A stretch of DNA of 64,000 nt from Bacteroides fluxus YIT 12057 (GCF_000195635.1 NZ_GL882689.1:62001-126000); one strand, 5' to 3'. Shown: positions 8,811 through 19,235, counted from the first letter of the stretch. The notes: generated by a model not told the origin, from the sequence alone. Program-made: numbers and translations.

Positions 8811-9278
8811 ATGATAGAAAAGAAAACAGTTTGTCAGATTGTTGACGAGTGGCTGGAAGGAAAAGATTACTTTCTGGTGGAAGTAACGATCAGCCCTGAT
8901 GACAAGATTGTGGTGGAAATAGACCACAAGGAAGGCGTTTGGATTGAGGACTGCGTGGAGCTGAGCCGCTACATCGAGTCGAAGTTGAACCGTGAGGAGG
9001 AAGATTATGAACTGGAGGTTGGCTCTGCCGGAATCGGACAACCGTTTAAGGTATTGCAGCAGTACATCAATCATGTCGGTAAAGAAGTGGAGGTGCTGAC
9101 AAGGGACGGACGTAAACTCGGCGGTGTGCTGAAGGAAGCGGACGACCGGCATTTTGTGGTTACTGTGCAGAAAAAGGTGAAAGAAGAGGGTGCCAAACGT
9201 CCCAAGATGGTGGACGAGGACCTGACTCTGAAGTATGATGAGATAAAATACACTAAATACTTAATCAGTTTTAAATAA
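8811..9278 (+). CDS. rimP: Ribosome maturation factor RimP
   Basis: 155 residues, the usual size. The N-terminal alpha/beta domain (VCQIVDEWLEGKDYFLVEVTISPDDKIVVEIDH) and the CVELSRYIESKLNREEEDYELEVGSAGIGQPFK segment match RimP, in which the SPGxxRPL-like turn appears here as SAGIGQPF. A C-terminal SH3-like domain ends in LTLKYDEIKYTKYLISFK. RimP binds the 30S subunit and is needed for its late assembly. The gene is followed four bases later by nusA and then infB, the conserved bacterial order. It is preceded by its own promoter and a leader hairpin. The start ATG lies after TTAGTTAATCT with no strong Shine-Dalgarno site, normal for this phylum. Confidence 0.95.
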   Translation: MIEKKTVCQIVDEWLEGKDYFLVEVTISPDDKIVVEIDHKEGVWIEDCVELSRYIESKLNREEEDYELEVGSAGIGQPFKVLQQYINHVGKEVEVLTRDGRKLGGVLKEADDRHFVVTVQKKVKEEGAKRPKMVDEDLTLKYDEIKYTKYLISFK

Positions 9279-9282
9279 GACT

Positions 9283-10554
9283 ATGGCCAAAAAAGAAGAA
9301 ACTATCAGCTTGATAGATACATTTTCGGAATTCAAGGAACTGAAAAATATCGATAGAACCACTATGGTAAGTGTGCTCGAAGAGTCATTCCGTAGTGTAA
9401 TCGCGAAAATGTTTGGCACCGATGAGAATTACGACGTAATCGTGAACCCCGACAAGGGTGACTTCGAGATATGGCGTAACCGTGAAGTAGTAGAGGATGC
9501 GGAACTTGAGAATCCGAACTTGCAGATTGCGCTGTCGGAAGCACAGAAGATTGATGCATCGTATGAGGTGGGTGAGGAAGTGACGGATGAGGTTATATTC
9601 GCCAACTTCGGACGCCGTGCCATCTTGAACCTCCGCCAGACGTTGGCCTCTAAGATTCTGGAACTGGAAAAAGACAGTATCTATAATAAATACATTGATA
9701 AGGTAGGCACCATCATCAACGCGGAAGTCTATCAGATTTGGAAAAAGGAAATGCTGCTGCTCGATGACGAAGGCAATGAGTTGCTGCTGCCCAAGACCGA
9801 ACAGATACCGAGCGACTTCTACCGCAAGGGCGAGACTGCCCGTGCCGTTGTAGCCCGTGTGGATAACAAGAATAACAACCCGAAGATTATCTTGAGCCGC
9901 ACGTCGCCCGTATTCCTTCAACGTCTGTTTGAGATGGAAGTGCCCGAAATCAATGACGGACTGATTACCATCAAGAAGATTGCCCGCATCCCCGGTGAGC
10001 GTGCCAAGATTGCCGTCGAGTCATACGATGACCGTATAGACCCGGTAGGTGCATGCGTCGGTGTGAAGGGCAGCCGTATTCATGGTATTGTCCGCGAGCT
10101 CCGCAACGAGAATATCGACGTTATCAATTACACGTCGAATATCCAGTTGTTTATACAGCGTGCCTTGAGCCCTGCCAAGATTTCTTCCATCCGCTTGAAC
10201 GAGGAGGAACATAAGGCGGAAGTGTTCTTGAAACCGGAAGAGGTTTCGCTGGCTATCGGTAAAGGCGGTTTGAATATCAAGCTTGCCAGTATGTTGACTG
10301 AATATACCATTGATGTGTTCCGTGAATTGGACCAGGCGGTAGAGGATGAGGATATTTACCTGGATGAGTTCCGTGATGAAATTGACGGTTGGGTGATCGA
10401 TGCCATCAAGGCTATCGGTATCGATACGGCTAAGGCTGTGTTGAACGCTCCCCGTGAAATGTTGATTGAAAAGACGGACCTGGAAGAAGAAACGGTGGAC
10501 GAGGTATTACGCATTTTGAAACAGGAGTTTGAAGAAGAGGGCGACAATGAGTGA
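9283..10554 (+). CDS. nusA: Transcription termination/antitermination factor NusA
   Basis: 423 residues. The N-terminal RNA-polymerase-binding domain (MAKKEETISLIDTFSEFKEL to about 130) is followed by an S1 domain (about 135-205) and two KH domains. These contain ERAKIAVESYDDRIDPVGACVGVKGSRI and EVSLAIGKGGLNIKLASML, with the GVKGSR and GKGGLN nucleic-acid-binding loops. The acidic C-terminal tail (EEEGDNE) contains one helix-hairpin-helix-like repeat rather than the duplicated acidic repeats of the E. coli protein. NusA controls pausing, termination and antitermination, and could feed back on the hairpin in this operon's own leader. It starts four bases after rimP and is followed by infB. Confidence 0.96.
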   Translation: MAKKEETISLIDTFSEFKELKNIDRTTMVSVLEESFRSVIAKMFGTDENYDVIVNPDKGDFEIWRNREVVEDAELENPNLQIALSEAQKIDASYEVGEEVTDEVIFANFGRRAILNLRQTLASKILELEKDSIYNKYIDKVGTIINAEVYQIWKKEMLLLDDEGNELLLPKTEQIPSDFYRKGETARAVVARVDNKNNNPKIILSRTSPVFLQRLFEMEVPEINDGLITIKKIARIPGERAKIAVESYDDRIDPVGACVGVKGSRIHGIVRELRNENIDVINYTSNIQLFIQRALSPAKISSIRLNEEEHKAEVFLKPEEVSLAIGKGGLNIKLASMLTEYTIDVFRELDQAVEDEDIYLDEFRDEIDGWVIDAIKAIGIDTAKAVLNAPREMLIEKTDLEEETVDEVLRILKQEFEEEGDNE

Positions 10555-10599
10555 TTAGTGTTTCCTGCTTCTTTCTCCATTATTCATTAAATTTAAAGT

Positions 10600-13500
10600 A
10601 TGACGATAAGGTTAAACAAAGTAACAAGAGATTTAAACGTAGGGATTACGACGGCTGTCGAGTTCCTGCAAAAGAAAGGATTTACCGTGGAGGCAAATCC
10701 GAATACGAAAATTACCGACGAGCAGTTTGATTTACTCAAGAAGGAATTTAGTACAGACAAGGACCTTAAGATAAAATCGGAACGTTTCAGCCAGGAGCGT
10801 CAAAGCAAGGACCGTAACAAGGCGTCCGTGTCCATTGACGGCTACGAGAAGGAAACGCAGGAAAAAGCGAAGCCCGAGGAGATAAAGACTGTGATTCCGG
10901 AAGATGCCCGTCCGAAGTTTAAGCCTGTCGGCAAGATTGATCTGGATAAACTGAACCGCAGGCCTGCGCCTGTCCAGGAGAAGGAGAAAGAAGTGGTGGA
11001 GAAGAAGGTGGCAGTAGAGGAGAAGAAGGTAGAAGAACCTGCACCGGTAGTCGTGGAGACACCGAAGCCGGAACCTGCTCCCGTACTCCAGCCGGAGCCC
11101 CAGCCCGAACCCAAAATGGAGCCTCAGCCCCAGCCGGAGCCTCAACCCGAACCGGTAGCTAAGGAAGAACCCGCACCAGTTGTTGAGGCTAAAGAAGAAC
11201 CTAAAAAGGAAGAAATGAAAGAAGTGCCTGCTTCGGCACCGGTGGCTGAAGAAGCTCCGGCCGAAAAAGAGGAGAAAAAGGAAAAAAAGGGAGAAGAAAT
11301 CTTTAAGATACACCAGCCTGAGTTTGTTTCGAAAATCAATGTGATCGGACAAATTGACTTGGCTGCGTTGAACCAATCTACACGCCCGAAGAAGAAATCG
11401 AAAGAAGAGAAGCGTAAGGAACGTGAAGAAAAGGAAAAGATTCGTCTGGATCAGAAGAAGCAGATGAAGGAGGCCATCATCAAGGAAATACGCCGTGATG
11501 ACAGCAAACAGAAAGATGCGAAGGACAATGGCACCGGTGATCCGAACAAGAAGAAGCGTGTACGCATCAATAAGGAGAAGGTTGACATCAATAATGCCTC
11601 CAATTTCCAACGTGGCGGAAATGACCGTACGCGAAATAATAATGGAGGTCCCGGCGGCAACCAGCAAGGCGGCAACCAACAAGGTGGCAACAACAAGAAC
11701 CGTAATAAAGACCGCTTCAAGAAGCCTGTCATCAAGCAGGAGGTAAATGAAGAGGATGTGGCAAAGCAGGTGAAGGAAACTCTGGCGCGCCTGACATCCA
11801 AGGGAAAGAACAAGGGTGCCAAGTACCGTAAGGAAAAACGGGATATGGCTTCCAACCGTATGCAGGAACTGGAAGACCAGGAAATGGCGGAAAGCAAGGT
11901 ACTGAAGCTTACGGAATTCGTGACGGCCAACGAGTTGGCAAGCATGATGGATATTTCCGTTACGCAGGTCATCGCTACTTGTATGAGCGTAGGCATCATG
12001 GTTTCCATCAACCAGCGCCTGGATGCCGAGACTATTAACCTGGTGGCTGAAGAGTTCGGCTTCAAGACGGAATATGTCAGCGCGGAAGTTTCTCAGGCCA
12101 TCGTTGAGGAGGAGGATGCAGAGGAAGACCTTGAGCCCCGTGCTCCGATTGTAACGGTGATGGGACACGTTGACCACGGTAAGACTTCGTTGCTGGACTA
12201 CATCCGTAAGGCGAATGTAATCGCCGGTGAGGCCGGTGGTATCACACAGCATATCGGTGCCTATCACGTGTCGCTGGACGACGGACGCAAGATTACGTTC
12301 CTCGATACTCCGGGTCACGAGGCGTTTACTGCCATGCGTGCCCGTGGTGCCAAGGCTACGGACATCGCCATCATCATTGTTGCCGCTGACGACGACGTGA
12401 TGCCGCAGACCAAGGAAGCTATCAACCATGCCATGGCTGCAGGGGTTCCTATCGTGTTTGCCATCAATAAGATTGATAAACCGACTGCCAATCCTGATAA
12501 AATCAAGGAACAATTGGCCGCCATGAATTTCTTGGTGGAAGAGTGGGGCGGTAAGTACCAGTCGCAGGATATTTCAGCCAAGAAGGGTATAGGTGTGCCC
12601 GAATTGATGGAGAAAGTGCTGCTGGAGGCTGAGATGCTCGACTTGAAGGCAAATCCGAACCGCCGCGCTACCGGTTCTATCATCGAATCTTCTTTGGATA
12701 AGGGACGCGGTTACGTGGCTACGGTGCTGGTATCCAACGGTACCCTGAAGATGGGTGATATCGTGTTGGCTGGTACAAGTTATGGGAAGGTGAAGGCTAT
12801 GTTCAACGAACGTAACCAGCGCATGAAAGAGGCAGGTCCTTCCGAACCGGCTTTGATATTGGGTTTGAACGGTGCTCCCGCTGCCGGTGATACGTTCCAC
12901 GTAATCGAGACCGAACAGGAAGCCCGTGAAATAGCCAACAAGCGTGAACAGCTGCAACGCGAACAGGGACTGCGTACCCAGAAGATGCTGACGCTCGACG
13001 AAGTAGGCCGCCGTCTGGCATTGGGTGACTTCCACGAACTGAATGTGATTGTCAAAGGTGACGTGGATGGTTCGGTAGAAGCCTTGAGCGACTCTTTGAT
13101 CAAGTTGTCAACCGAGCAGGTACAGGTCAATGTTATCCACAAAGGTGTGGGTGCCATCTCCGAGTCGGATGTATCTCTGGCTGCTGCTTCGGATGCGATT
13201 ATCGTTGGTTTCCAGGTACGTCCTTCCGGCGCTGCCGCTAAACTGGCGGAACAGGAGGGTGTGGACATCCGCAAGTACTCCGTGATCTACGACGCTATCG
13301 AAGAGGTGAAGGCGGCCATGGAAGGTATGCTGGCACCGACCTTGAAGGAGCAGGTGACTGCAACTATCGAAGTCCGCGAGGTGTTCAACATTACCAAGGT
13401 GGGTCTTGTGGCAGGTGCCATGGTGAAGACCGGAAAGGTGAAGCGCAGCGACAAGGCTCGTCTGGTCCGCGACGGTATTGTAATCTTCACGGGGACCATC

Positions 13501-13644
13501 AACGCCTTGAAGCGTTTCAAGGACGATGTGAAGGAAGTGGGTACCAACTTCGAGTGTGGTATCAGCCTGACCAACTGCAACGATATCAAGGTAGGTGACG
13601 TAATTGAATCTTACGAAGAAGTAGAAGTGAAGCAGACGCTGTAA
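10600..13644 (+). CDS. infB: Translation initiation factor IF-2
   Basis: 1014 residues, long because of a low-complexity linker. The N-terminal IF2N domain ([28 protein letters not shown]) is followed by a charged region rich in Pro, Glu and Lys (about 90-400) with runs such as [17 protein letters not shown] and a Gly/Asn/Gln tract. A second IF2N segment precedes the GTPase domain, which has [16 protein letters not shown] and NKIDKP motifs (G1, G3, G4). Domains III and IV follow and end with [18 protein letters not shown]-2 places initiator tRNA on the 30S subunit. The protein completes the rimP-nusA-infB unit; a strong terminator-like hairpin follows 18 bases after the stop. Confidence 0.97.
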   Translation: MTIRLNKVTRDLNVGITTAVEFLQKKGFTVEANPNTKITDEQFDLLKKEFSTDKDLKIKSERFSQERQSKDRNKASVSIDGYEKETQEKAKPEEIKTVIPEDARPKFKPVGKIDLDKLNRRPAPVQEKEKEVVEKKVAVEEKKVEEPAPVVVETPKPEPAPVLQPEPQPEPKMEPQPQPEPQPEPVAKEEPAPVVEAKEEPKKEEMKEVPASAPVAEEAPAEKEEKKEKKGEEIFKIHQPEFVSKINVIGQIDLAALNQSTRPKKKSKEEKRKEREEKEKIRLDQKKQMKEAIIKEIRRDDSKQKDAKDNGTGDPNKKKRVRINKEKVDINNASNFQRGGNDRTRNNNGGPGGNQQGGNQQGGNNKNRNKDRFKKPVIKQEVNEEDVAKQVKETLARLTSKGKNKGAKYRKEKRDMASNRMQELEDQEMAESKVLKLTEFVTANELASMMDISVTQVIATCMSVGIMVSINQRLDAETINLVAEEFGFKTEYVSAEVSQAIVEEEDAEEDLEPRAPIVTVMGHVDHGKTSLLDYIRKANVIAGEAGGITQHIGAYHVSLDDGRKITFLDTPGHEAFTAMRARGAKATDIAIIIVAADDDVMPQTKEAINHAMAAGVPIVFAINKIDKPTANPDKIKEQLAAMNFLVEEWGGKYQSQDISAKKGIGVPELMEKVLLEAEMLDLKANPNRRATGSIIESSLDKGRGYVATVLVSNGTLKMGDIVLAGTSYGKVKAMFNERNQRMKEAGPSEPALILGLNGAPAAGDTFHVIETEQEAREIANKREQLQREQGLRTQKMLTLDEVGRRLALGDFHELNVIVKGDVDGSVEALSDSLIKLSTEQVQVNVIHKGVGAISESDVSLAAASDAIIVGFQVRPSGAAAKLAEQEGVDIRKYSVIYDAIEEVKAAMEGMLAPTLKEQVTATIEVREVFNITKVGLVAGAMVKTGKVKRSDKARLVRDGIVIFTGTINALKRFKDDVKEVGTNFECGISLTNCNDIKVGDVIESYEEVEVKQTL

Positions 13645-13662
13645 TAAGCGCAATAGATAGTT

Positions 13663-13737
13663 AGGCACGGATTACACGGATTTCACGGATTGGTTAAAAG
13701 AAAAACCGTGCTTATCCGTGTAATCCGTGCCTTTTTT
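13663..13737 (+). terminator. Long inverted repeat with T-run after infB
   Basis: AGGCACGGATTACACGGAT at 13663-13681 is repeated as a perfect 19-base inverted copy at 13714-13732. The 32-base loop holds a smaller CACGG/CCGTG pair, and six T follow (13732-13737 region). The shape fits an intrinsic terminator for the infB operon, though the stem is far longer than needed. The outer stem resembles the gpmI terminator at 36455-36486, so it may belong to a dispersed repeat family. Confidence 0.8.
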
Positions 13738-13749
13738 AGAAAACGGAGG

Positions 13750-14265
13750 ATGATGGAGACCATAGACATTATTATATTGGTGATTGTCGGTATAGGAGCG
13801 GTACTTGGCTTTATGAAAGGCTTTGTGAAGCAACTGGCTTCTTTGTTGGGCCTGGTTGTCGGACTGTTGGCTGCCAAGGCATTGTATGCTTCGTTGGCAG
13901 AGAAGCTTTGCCCTACGGTGACGGACTCCATGACATTTGCGCAGATACTCGCGTTCGTCATCATCTGGATAGCCGTTCCGTTGGCTTTCGCATTGGTGGC
14001 TTCACTGCTGACCAAAGCCATGGAAGCCGTTTCACTGGGTTGGCTCAACCGTTGGCTGGGTTCCGGGCTGGGAGCTTTGAAGTTCCTTCTGCTGGTAAGC
14101 CTGTTGATCGGTGTTATCGAATTTATCGACTCGGACAATACGCTGATTGATAAAACAAAAAAGAAAGAGTCTGCGTTATATTATCCTATGGAATCATTTG
14201 CCGGGATATTTTTTCCCGCTGCAAAGGCGGTTACGGAGCAGATTGTAAACGGAGACTTTGACTGA
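13750..14265 (+). CDS. CvpA family membrane protein
   Basis: 171 residues from the ATG at 13750 (a second ATG follows at 13753 behind GGAGG at 13745-13749). A longer frame runs back to 13690 but would pass through the terminator hairpin and encode a basic stretch unlike the family, so the shorter start is preferred. There are four hydrophobic segments: IDIIILVIVGIGAVLGFMKG, LASLLGLVVGLLAAKALY, ILAFVIIWIAVPLAFALVA and LKFLLLVSLLIGVIEFI. The N-terminal FMKGFVKQ turn is typical of CvpA. The family is needed for colicin V production in E. coli and has been linked to envelope integrity; the precise role is unknown. It sits between infB and sufB, a placement I recall as common in Bacteroides. Confidence 0.88.
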   Translation: MMETIDIIILVIVGIGAVLGFMKGFVKQLASLLGLVVGLLAAKALYASLAEKLCPTVTDSMTFAQILAFVIIWIAVPLAFALVASLLTKAMEAVSLGWLNRWLGSGLGALKFLLLVSLLIGVIEFIDSDNTLIDKTKKKESALYYPMESFAGIFFPAAKAVTEQIVNGDFD

Positions 14266-14313
14266 TGACGTAATCCGTGATTTTGTAATTCATAATTTGT
14301 AATTATAGAAGTG

Positions 14314-15825
14314 ATGCAACAAGAAGAACCCAATAATAAGAATCGGAAAAAGGACGAAAAGAAAAAGAAGGAAGAGAAAAAGACTTCTAATGAATTTGTC
14401 CGAAAGATTGCGGAAGAGAAGTACAAGTACGGTTTCACCACCGATGTACATACCGACATCATTGAGCGTGGACTGAATGAGGAGGTGGTGCGGCTTATTT
14501 CGGAGAAAAAAGGTGAACCGGAGTGGCTGTTGGAGTTCCGTTTGAAAGCGTACCGCCATTGGCTGACGCTGGAGATGCCTACATGGGCGCATCTCCGTAT
14601 CCCTGAGATAGATTATCAGGCCATTTCTTACTATGCCGACCCTACGAAGAAGAAAGAAGGGCCGAAAAGTATGGATGAGGTGGATCCGGAGCTGGTGAAG
14701 ACATTCAACAAGCTCGGTATTCCTTTGGAGGAACAGATGGCGTTGAGTGGTATGGCCGTAGATGCCGTCATGGACTCCGTATCTGTAAAGACTACCTTTA
14801 AAGAGACCTTGATGGAGAAAGGAATTATTTTCTGTTCGTTCAGCGAGGCGGTACGTGAGCACCCTGATTTGGTGCAGAAATACCTCGGTTCGGTAGTGCC
14901 TTACCGTGATAATTTCTTTGCGGCGTTGAATTCGGCTGTCTTTTCTGACGGTTCTTTTGTCTATATTCCGAAGGGGGTACGCTGTCCGATGGAATTATCC
15001 ACTTATTTCCGTATCAATGCCCGCAATACGGGACAGTTTGAGAGAACCCTGATTGTGGCGGATGATGATTCGTATGTTTCTTACCTGGAAGGTTGTACCG
15101 CGCCGATGCGTGACGAGAACCAATTGCACGCTGCTATTGTGGAGATTGTGGTGCACGACCGTGCAGAAGTGAAATACAGTACCGTCCAGAACTGGTATCC
15201 GGGAGATGCGGAAGGCAAGGGTGGGGTCTATAACTTCGTGACGAAACGCGGCCATTGCAAGGGGGTAGGCAGCAAGCTTTCCTGGACGCAGGTGGAAACC
15301 GGATCGGCCATTACCTGGAAGTATCCTTCCTGTATCCTTTCCGGAGATGATTCGACGGCCGAATTCTATAGTGTGGCGGTGACCAATAACTATCAGCAGG
15401 CTGATACAGGTACGAAGATGATACATCTCGGCAAGAACACCCGCAGTACGATTGTGAGCAAAGGTATTTCTGCCGGAAGAAGTGAGAACTCATACCGTGG
15501 TCTGGTGCGTGTGGCGCAGAAGGCGGACAATGCCCGTAATTATAGCCAGTGTGACTCTTTGCTGCTTGGTGACAAATGCGGTGCGCACACTTTCCCTTAT
15601 ATGGATATCCATAATGAGACGGCAATCGTGGAACATGAAGCCACTACCAGTAAAATCAGTGAGGATCAGATATTCTATTGCAACCAACGTGGTATTTCTA
15701 CGGAAGACGCTGTGGGATTGATTGTAAACGGTTATGCCAAGGAAGTGCTGAATAAACTGCCGATGGAGTTTGCGGTGGAGGCACAGAAACTGCTCGCCAT
15801 TTCGCTGGAGGGAAGCGTAGGGTAA
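14314..15825 (+). CDS. sufB: Fe-S cluster assembly scaffold protein SufB
   Basis: 503 residues from the ATG at 14314; a GTG three bases upstream is possible. A lysine-rich leader (about 25 residues) precedes the conserved SufB start. SufB is recognised by [25 protein letters not shown] and the beta-helix core with [19 protein letters not shown]. Also diagnostic are [43 protein letters not shown], containing the His and Glu near the SufB-SufD interface. The C-terminus has the [22 protein letters not shown] helix. With SufC and SufD it forms the SufBC2D scaffold, on which clusters are built from sulfur delivered by SufS. The gene begins the sufB-C-D-S run and lies 48 bases after cvpA. Confidence 0.97.
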   Translation: MQQEEPNNKNRKKDEKKKKEEKKTSNEFVRKIAEEKYKYGFTTDVHTDIIERGLNEEVVRLISEKKGEPEWLLEFRLKAYRHWLTLEMPTWAHLRIPEIDYQAISYYADPTKKKEGPKSMDEVDPELVKTFNKLGIPLEEQMALSGMAVDAVMDSVSVKTTFKETLMEKGIIFCSFSEAVREHPDLVQKYLGSVVPYRDNFFAALNSAVFSDGSFVYIPKGVRCPMELSTYFRINARNTGQFERTLIVADDDSYVSYLEGCTAPMRDENQLHAAIVEIVVHDRAEVKYSTVQNWYPGDAEGKGGVYNFVTKRGHCKGVGSKLSWTQVETGSAITWKYPSCILSGDDSTAEFYSVAVTNNYQQADTGTKMIHLGKNTRSTIVSKGISAGRSENSYRGLVRVAQKADNARNYSQCDSLLLGDKCGAHTFPYMDIHNETAIVEHEATTSKISEDQIFYCNQRGISTEDAVGLIVNGYAKEVLNKLPMEFAVEAQKLLAISLEGSVG

Positions 15826-15857
15826 TTGTTGGAATTCAAAATTCAAAAATAAATATC

Positions 15858-16613
15858 ATGTTAGAAATAAAAGACCTGCATGCCAGCATCAATGGCAAAG
15901 AGATATTGAAAGGCATTAACCTGACTATCCGTGACGGTGAAGTACATGCGCTGATGGGACAGAACGGTGCCGGTAAAAGTACATTGAGTAACGTGTTGGT
16001 GGGGCATCCCGCTTACGAAGTGACTCGCGGTTCGGTTACCTTCAACGGCAAGGACTTGCTTGCCATGAGTCCCGAAGACCGTGCTCACGAGGGTGTCTTC
16101 CTCTCTTTCCAGTCACCGGTGGAGATTCCGGGTGTTTCGATGGTAAACTTCATGCGTGCCGCCGTGAACGAGCAGCGCAAGTACCGCCACCTCCCTGCTT
16201 TGTCTGCCAGTGAATTTCTGAAGCTGATGCGCGAGAAGCGTGCCATTGTGGAATTGGATAACAAACTTGCCAACCGCAGCGTGAACGAAGGCTTCAGCGG
16301 TGGTGAGAAGAAGCGTAACGAAATTTTCCAGATGGCTATGCTCGAACCCACTTTCGCTATCTTGGACGAGACCGACTCCGGCCTTGACGTAGATGCCTTG
16401 CGTATTGTGGCAGACGGATTCAATAAACTGAAGACACCGCAGACCAGTGCCATGGTCATCACTCACTACCAACGTTTGCTGGATTATCTGAAACCCGATA
16501 CCGTACATGTCCTGTTGGGTGGCCGCATTGTAAAGACAGGCGGTCCGGAACTGGCCCAGGAGATTGAGAAGCGCGGTTTTGACTGGATAAAGAAAGAAAC
16601 AAGTGAATTATAA
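15858..16613 (+). CDS. sufC: Fe-S cluster assembly ATPase SufC
   Basis: 251 residues, an ABC-type ATPase without membrane domain. Walker A is GQNGAGKST (about 33-41), the signature is NEGFSGGEKKRNEIFQMAM, and Walker B is PTFAILDETDSGLD, where the DETDSGLD form is characteristic of SufC. The switch histidine is in VITHYQRLLDYL. ATP-driven dimerisation of SufC changes the SufB-SufD interface so that a cluster can form. It lies 32 bases after sufB and 18 bases before sufD, in one operon. The AT-rich spacer before it contains AATTCAAAATTCAAAA, also seen near ftsA/ftsZ. Confidence 0.97.
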   Translation: MLEIKDLHASINGKEILKGINLTIRDGEVHALMGQNGAGKSTLSNVLVGHPAYEVTRGSVTFNGKDLLAMSPEDRAHEGVFLSFQSPVEIPGVSMVNFMRAAVNEQRKYRHLPALSASEFLKLMREKRAIVELDNKLANRSVNEGFSGGEKKRNEIFQMAMLEPTFAILDETDSGLDVDALRIVADGFNKLKTPQTSAMVITHYQRLLDYLKPDTVHVLLGGRIVKTGGPELAQEIEKRGFDWIKKETSEL

Positions 16614-16631
16614 GTTTTGAATTTAAACAAC

Positions 16632-17975
16632 ATGACTATCGAACAACAATATATAGATCTATTCTCCCAGACGGAAGCCATGATATGCAGGCATAGTGCG
16701 GAGGTGCTGAATGCACCGCGTGCTGCCGCATTTGCCGACTTTGAACGGCTCGGCTTTCCTACCCGCAAGCAGGAGAAATATAGATATACGGATGTCAGCA
16801 AGTTTTTTGAACCGGATTATGGTCTGAATTTGAACCGTCTGGAGCTTCCTGTAAATCCCTACGAAGTATTCAAGTGCGATGTGCCCAATATGAGTACCTC
16901 CCTTTACTTTGTGGTGAACGATGTTTTCTATAATAAGGCTTTGCCGAAACCGCATCTCCCGGAAGGGGTTATCTTCGGCAGTTTGAAGGAAATGGCACAG
17001 CAGCATCCGGAGCTGGTAAAGAAATATTATGGTAAGCTGGCAGATACTTCAGAAGATGGCGTGACGGCGTTCAATACGGCTTTTGCACAAGACGGTGTTC
17101 TGTTGTATGTCCCTAAGAACGTGGTGGTAGAGAAACCGATTCAGTTGGTGAATATCCTGCGTGGTGACGTGAACTTTCTGGTAAACCGCCGTGTACTGAT
17201 TGTTCTGGAGGAAGGTGCGCAGGCGCGTCTGTTGGCTTGTGACCATGCCATGGACGGGGTAAACTTCCTGGCAACGCAAGTCATAGAAGTCTTTGCCGGT
17301 GAAAATGCCACTTTCGACCTTTATGAACTGGAGGAAACCCATACCAGTACTGTACGTATCAGCAATATGTACGTGAAGCAGGAAGCGAACAGCAATGTCT
17401 TGTTGAACGGGATGACTCTGCATAACGGTACTACCCGTAATACCACCCGGGTGACTCTCGCCGGAGAGCATGCCGAACTGAATCTTTGCGGCATGGCGAT
17501 TGCAGACAAGAACCAGCATGTGGATAACCATACGGCCATTGATCATGCCGTGCCCAACTGTACCAGCAATGAACTTTATAAGTATGTTCTCGACGATCAG
17601 GCGGTGGGAGCCTTTGCCGGACTGGTCCTGGTGCGTCCTGACGCACAGCATACCAGTTCACAGCAGACCAACCGGAATCTGTGCGCCACCCGTGACGCGC
17701 ACATGTACACCCAACCGCAGCTGGAAATCTATGCGGATGATGTGAAGTGCAGTCATGGCGCTACGGTGGGGCAACTCGACGAGAGTGCCTTGTTCTATAT
17801 GCAGCAGCGTGGAATCCCGGCACGTGAAGCACGCCTGTTGCTGATGTTCGCTTTTGTTAACGAGGTTATTGACACCATCCGTCTGGACGCTTTGAAAGAC
17901 CGTCTGCACCTGTTGGTGGAAAAACGTTTTCGCGGTGAGTTGAACAAGTGCCAGGGATGCGCGATATGCAAATAG
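16632..17975 (+). CDS. sufD: Fe-S cluster assembly protein SufD
   Basis: 447 residues from the ATG at 16632; an in-frame TTG at 16617 adds five residues unlike the family. The N-terminal helical part (MTIEQQYIDLFSQTEAMICR) contains the ARLAFPTRKQEKYRYTDVSKFF-like motif, seen here as LGFPTRKQEKYRYTDVSKFF. The beta-helix core follows (EKPIQLVNILRGDVNFLVNRRVLIVLEEGAQARLL), then DVKCSHGATVGQLDESALFYMQQRGIPAREARLLLMFAFVNEVI, with the conserved His next to the cluster site. It is a paralogue of SufB and its partner in SufBC2D. The C-terminus carries an extra CQGCAICK, four residues of which are cysteine or flank one, which is not part of the core and could bind metal. Confidence 0.96.
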   Translation: MTIEQQYIDLFSQTEAMICRHSAEVLNAPRAAAFADFERLGFPTRKQEKYRYTDVSKFFEPDYGLNLNRLELPVNPYEVFKCDVPNMSTSLYFVVNDVFYNKALPKPHLPEGVIFGSLKEMAQQHPELVKKYYGKLADTSEDGVTAFNTAFAQDGVLLYVPKNVVVEKPIQLVNILRGDVNFLVNRRVLIVLEEGAQARLLACDHAMDGVNFLATQVIEVFAGENATFDLYELEETHTSTVRISNMYVKQEANSNVLLNGMTLHNGTTRNTTRVTLAGEHAELNLCGMAIADKNQHVDNHTAIDHAVPNCTSNELYKYVLDDQAVGAFAGLVLVRPDAQHTSSQQTNRNLCATRDAHMYTQPQLEIYADDVKCSHGATVGQLDESALFYMQQRGIPAREARLLLMFAFVNEVIDTIRLDALKDRLHLLVEKRFRGELNKCQGCAICK

Positions 17976-18008
17976 AATGTCATCCATAACTTATAATTCC
18001 GATTCATT

Positions 18009-19235
18009 ATGAATAACGATACCAACTTCGGGGAGAGGCTTCGGGCTGATTTCCCCATCCTTTCCCGCACTGTATATGGCAAGCCATTGGTTTATCTGGA
18101 CAATGGAGCCACTACGCAGAAGCCCCGCCAGGTGATAGATGCCATTACAGACGAGTACTATTCGGTGAATGCCAATGTACATCGTGGCGTGCACTTCCTC
18201 TCTCAGCAGGCTACCGAGTTGCATGAGGCTTCTCGCGAGAGGGTGCGGAAGTTCATCAACGCACGCAGTACCAACGAGATTGTCTTTACACGCGGGACTA
18301 CGGAGAGTATCAATCTGTTTGTCACCAGTTTCGGCGAGGAGTTCATGCAGGAGGGAGATGAAGTGATTCTTTCCGTCATGGAACATCATAGCAATATTGT
18401 TCCTTGGCAGTTGCTGGCAGCAAAAAGAGGGATTGCCATCAAGGTGATTCCGATGAATGACAAAGGTGAGCTTCTTTTGGATGATTATAGGAATCTGTTT
18501 TCCGAACGTACGAAGATTGTCAGTGTGACACAGGTGTCCAATGTGCTGGGAACGGTGAACCCCGTTAAGGATATGATTGCCTTTGCCCATGCACAAGGAG
18601 TTCCCGTACTGGTGGACGGTGCGCAGTCCATTCCCCACATGCCGGTGGATGTACAGGATTTGGATGCCGATTTCTTTGTCTTCTCCGGACACAAGGTCTA
18701 TGGTCCTACGGGTGTCGGTGTGCTTTATGGTAAGGAAGAATGGTTGGAAAAGATGCCTCCCTATCAAGGCGGAGGTGAGATGATACAGCATGTATCTTTT
18801 GAAAGGACCACATTCAACGAACTGCCGTTCAAGTTTGAAGCCGGTACTCCGGACTACATAGGGACAACCGGGCTTGCCAAGGCTTTGGATTATGTATCGC
18901 TTATCGGTATGGACAAGATTGCCGCTTATGAACATGAGTTGACCCGGTATGCCATGCGGCGGTTGAAAGAGATTCCCGATATGCGTATCTTCGGCGAGGC
19001 GGAAGCGAAAGGGAGTGTCATCTCTTTCCTGGTGGGTGATATCCATCATTTTGATATGGGCACTTTGCTCGACCGACTCGGCATAGCTGTACGGACAGGA
19101 CATCATTGTGCCCAACCGCTGATGCAGCGTCTGGGCATTGAAGGAACGGTACGTGCTTCCTTCGGACTGTATAATACTAAAGAAGAAATAGATGTCCTGG
19201 TTGCCGGCATCAATCGTATCCGGCAAATGTTTTAA
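18009..19235 (+). CDS. sufS: Cysteine desulfurase SufS
   Basis: 408 residues, class II (SufS/CsdA-like) PLP enzyme. Visible landmarks are YLDNGATTQKPRQVIDAI, NVHRGVHFLSQQAT, FTRGTTESIN, VMEHHSNIVPW (His stacking on PLP), VDGAQSIPHMPVD, FVFSGHKVYGPTGVGVLYG with the Schiff-base lysine, and RTGHHCAQPLMQRLG, whose Cys is the persulfide carrier. It releases sulfur from cysteine for the SufBCD scaffold. It follows sufD after 33 bases. No sufE or sufU gene is next to it, so its sulfur acceptor must be encoded elsewhere or be absent. The end of the suf block has no obvious terminator. Confidence 0.96.
   Translation: MNNDTNFGERLRADFPILSRTVYGKPLVYLDNGATTQKPRQVIDAITDEYYSVNANVHRGVHFLSQQATELHEASRERVRKFINARSTNEIVFTRGTTESINLFVTSFGEEFMQEGDEVILSVMEHHSNIVPWQLLAAKRGIAIKVIPMNDKGELLLDDYRNLFSERTKIVSVTQVSNVLGTVNPVKDMIAFAHAQGVPVLVDGAQSIPHMPVDVQDLDADFFVFSGHKVYGPTGVGVLYGKEEWLEKMPPYQGGGEMIQHVSFERTTFNELPFKFEAGTPDYIGTTGLAKALDYVSLIGMDKIAAYEHELTRYAMRRLKEIPDMRIFGEAEAKGSVISFLVGDIHHFDMGTLLDRLGIAVRTGHHCAQPLMQRLGIEGTVRASFGLYNTKEEIDVLVAGINRIRQMF

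Noticed and set aside
10732..12513. 593-residue minus-strand ORF opposite infB
   Set aside because: It is full of Leu/Phe/Arg runs that mirror the Lys/Glu-rich linker of IF-2; it is a shadow frame.
13690..13749. N-terminal extension of the CvpA protein
   Set aside because: It would be encoded by the terminator hairpin and gives a basic sequence unlike CvpA. The ATG at 13750 or 13753 fits the family start.
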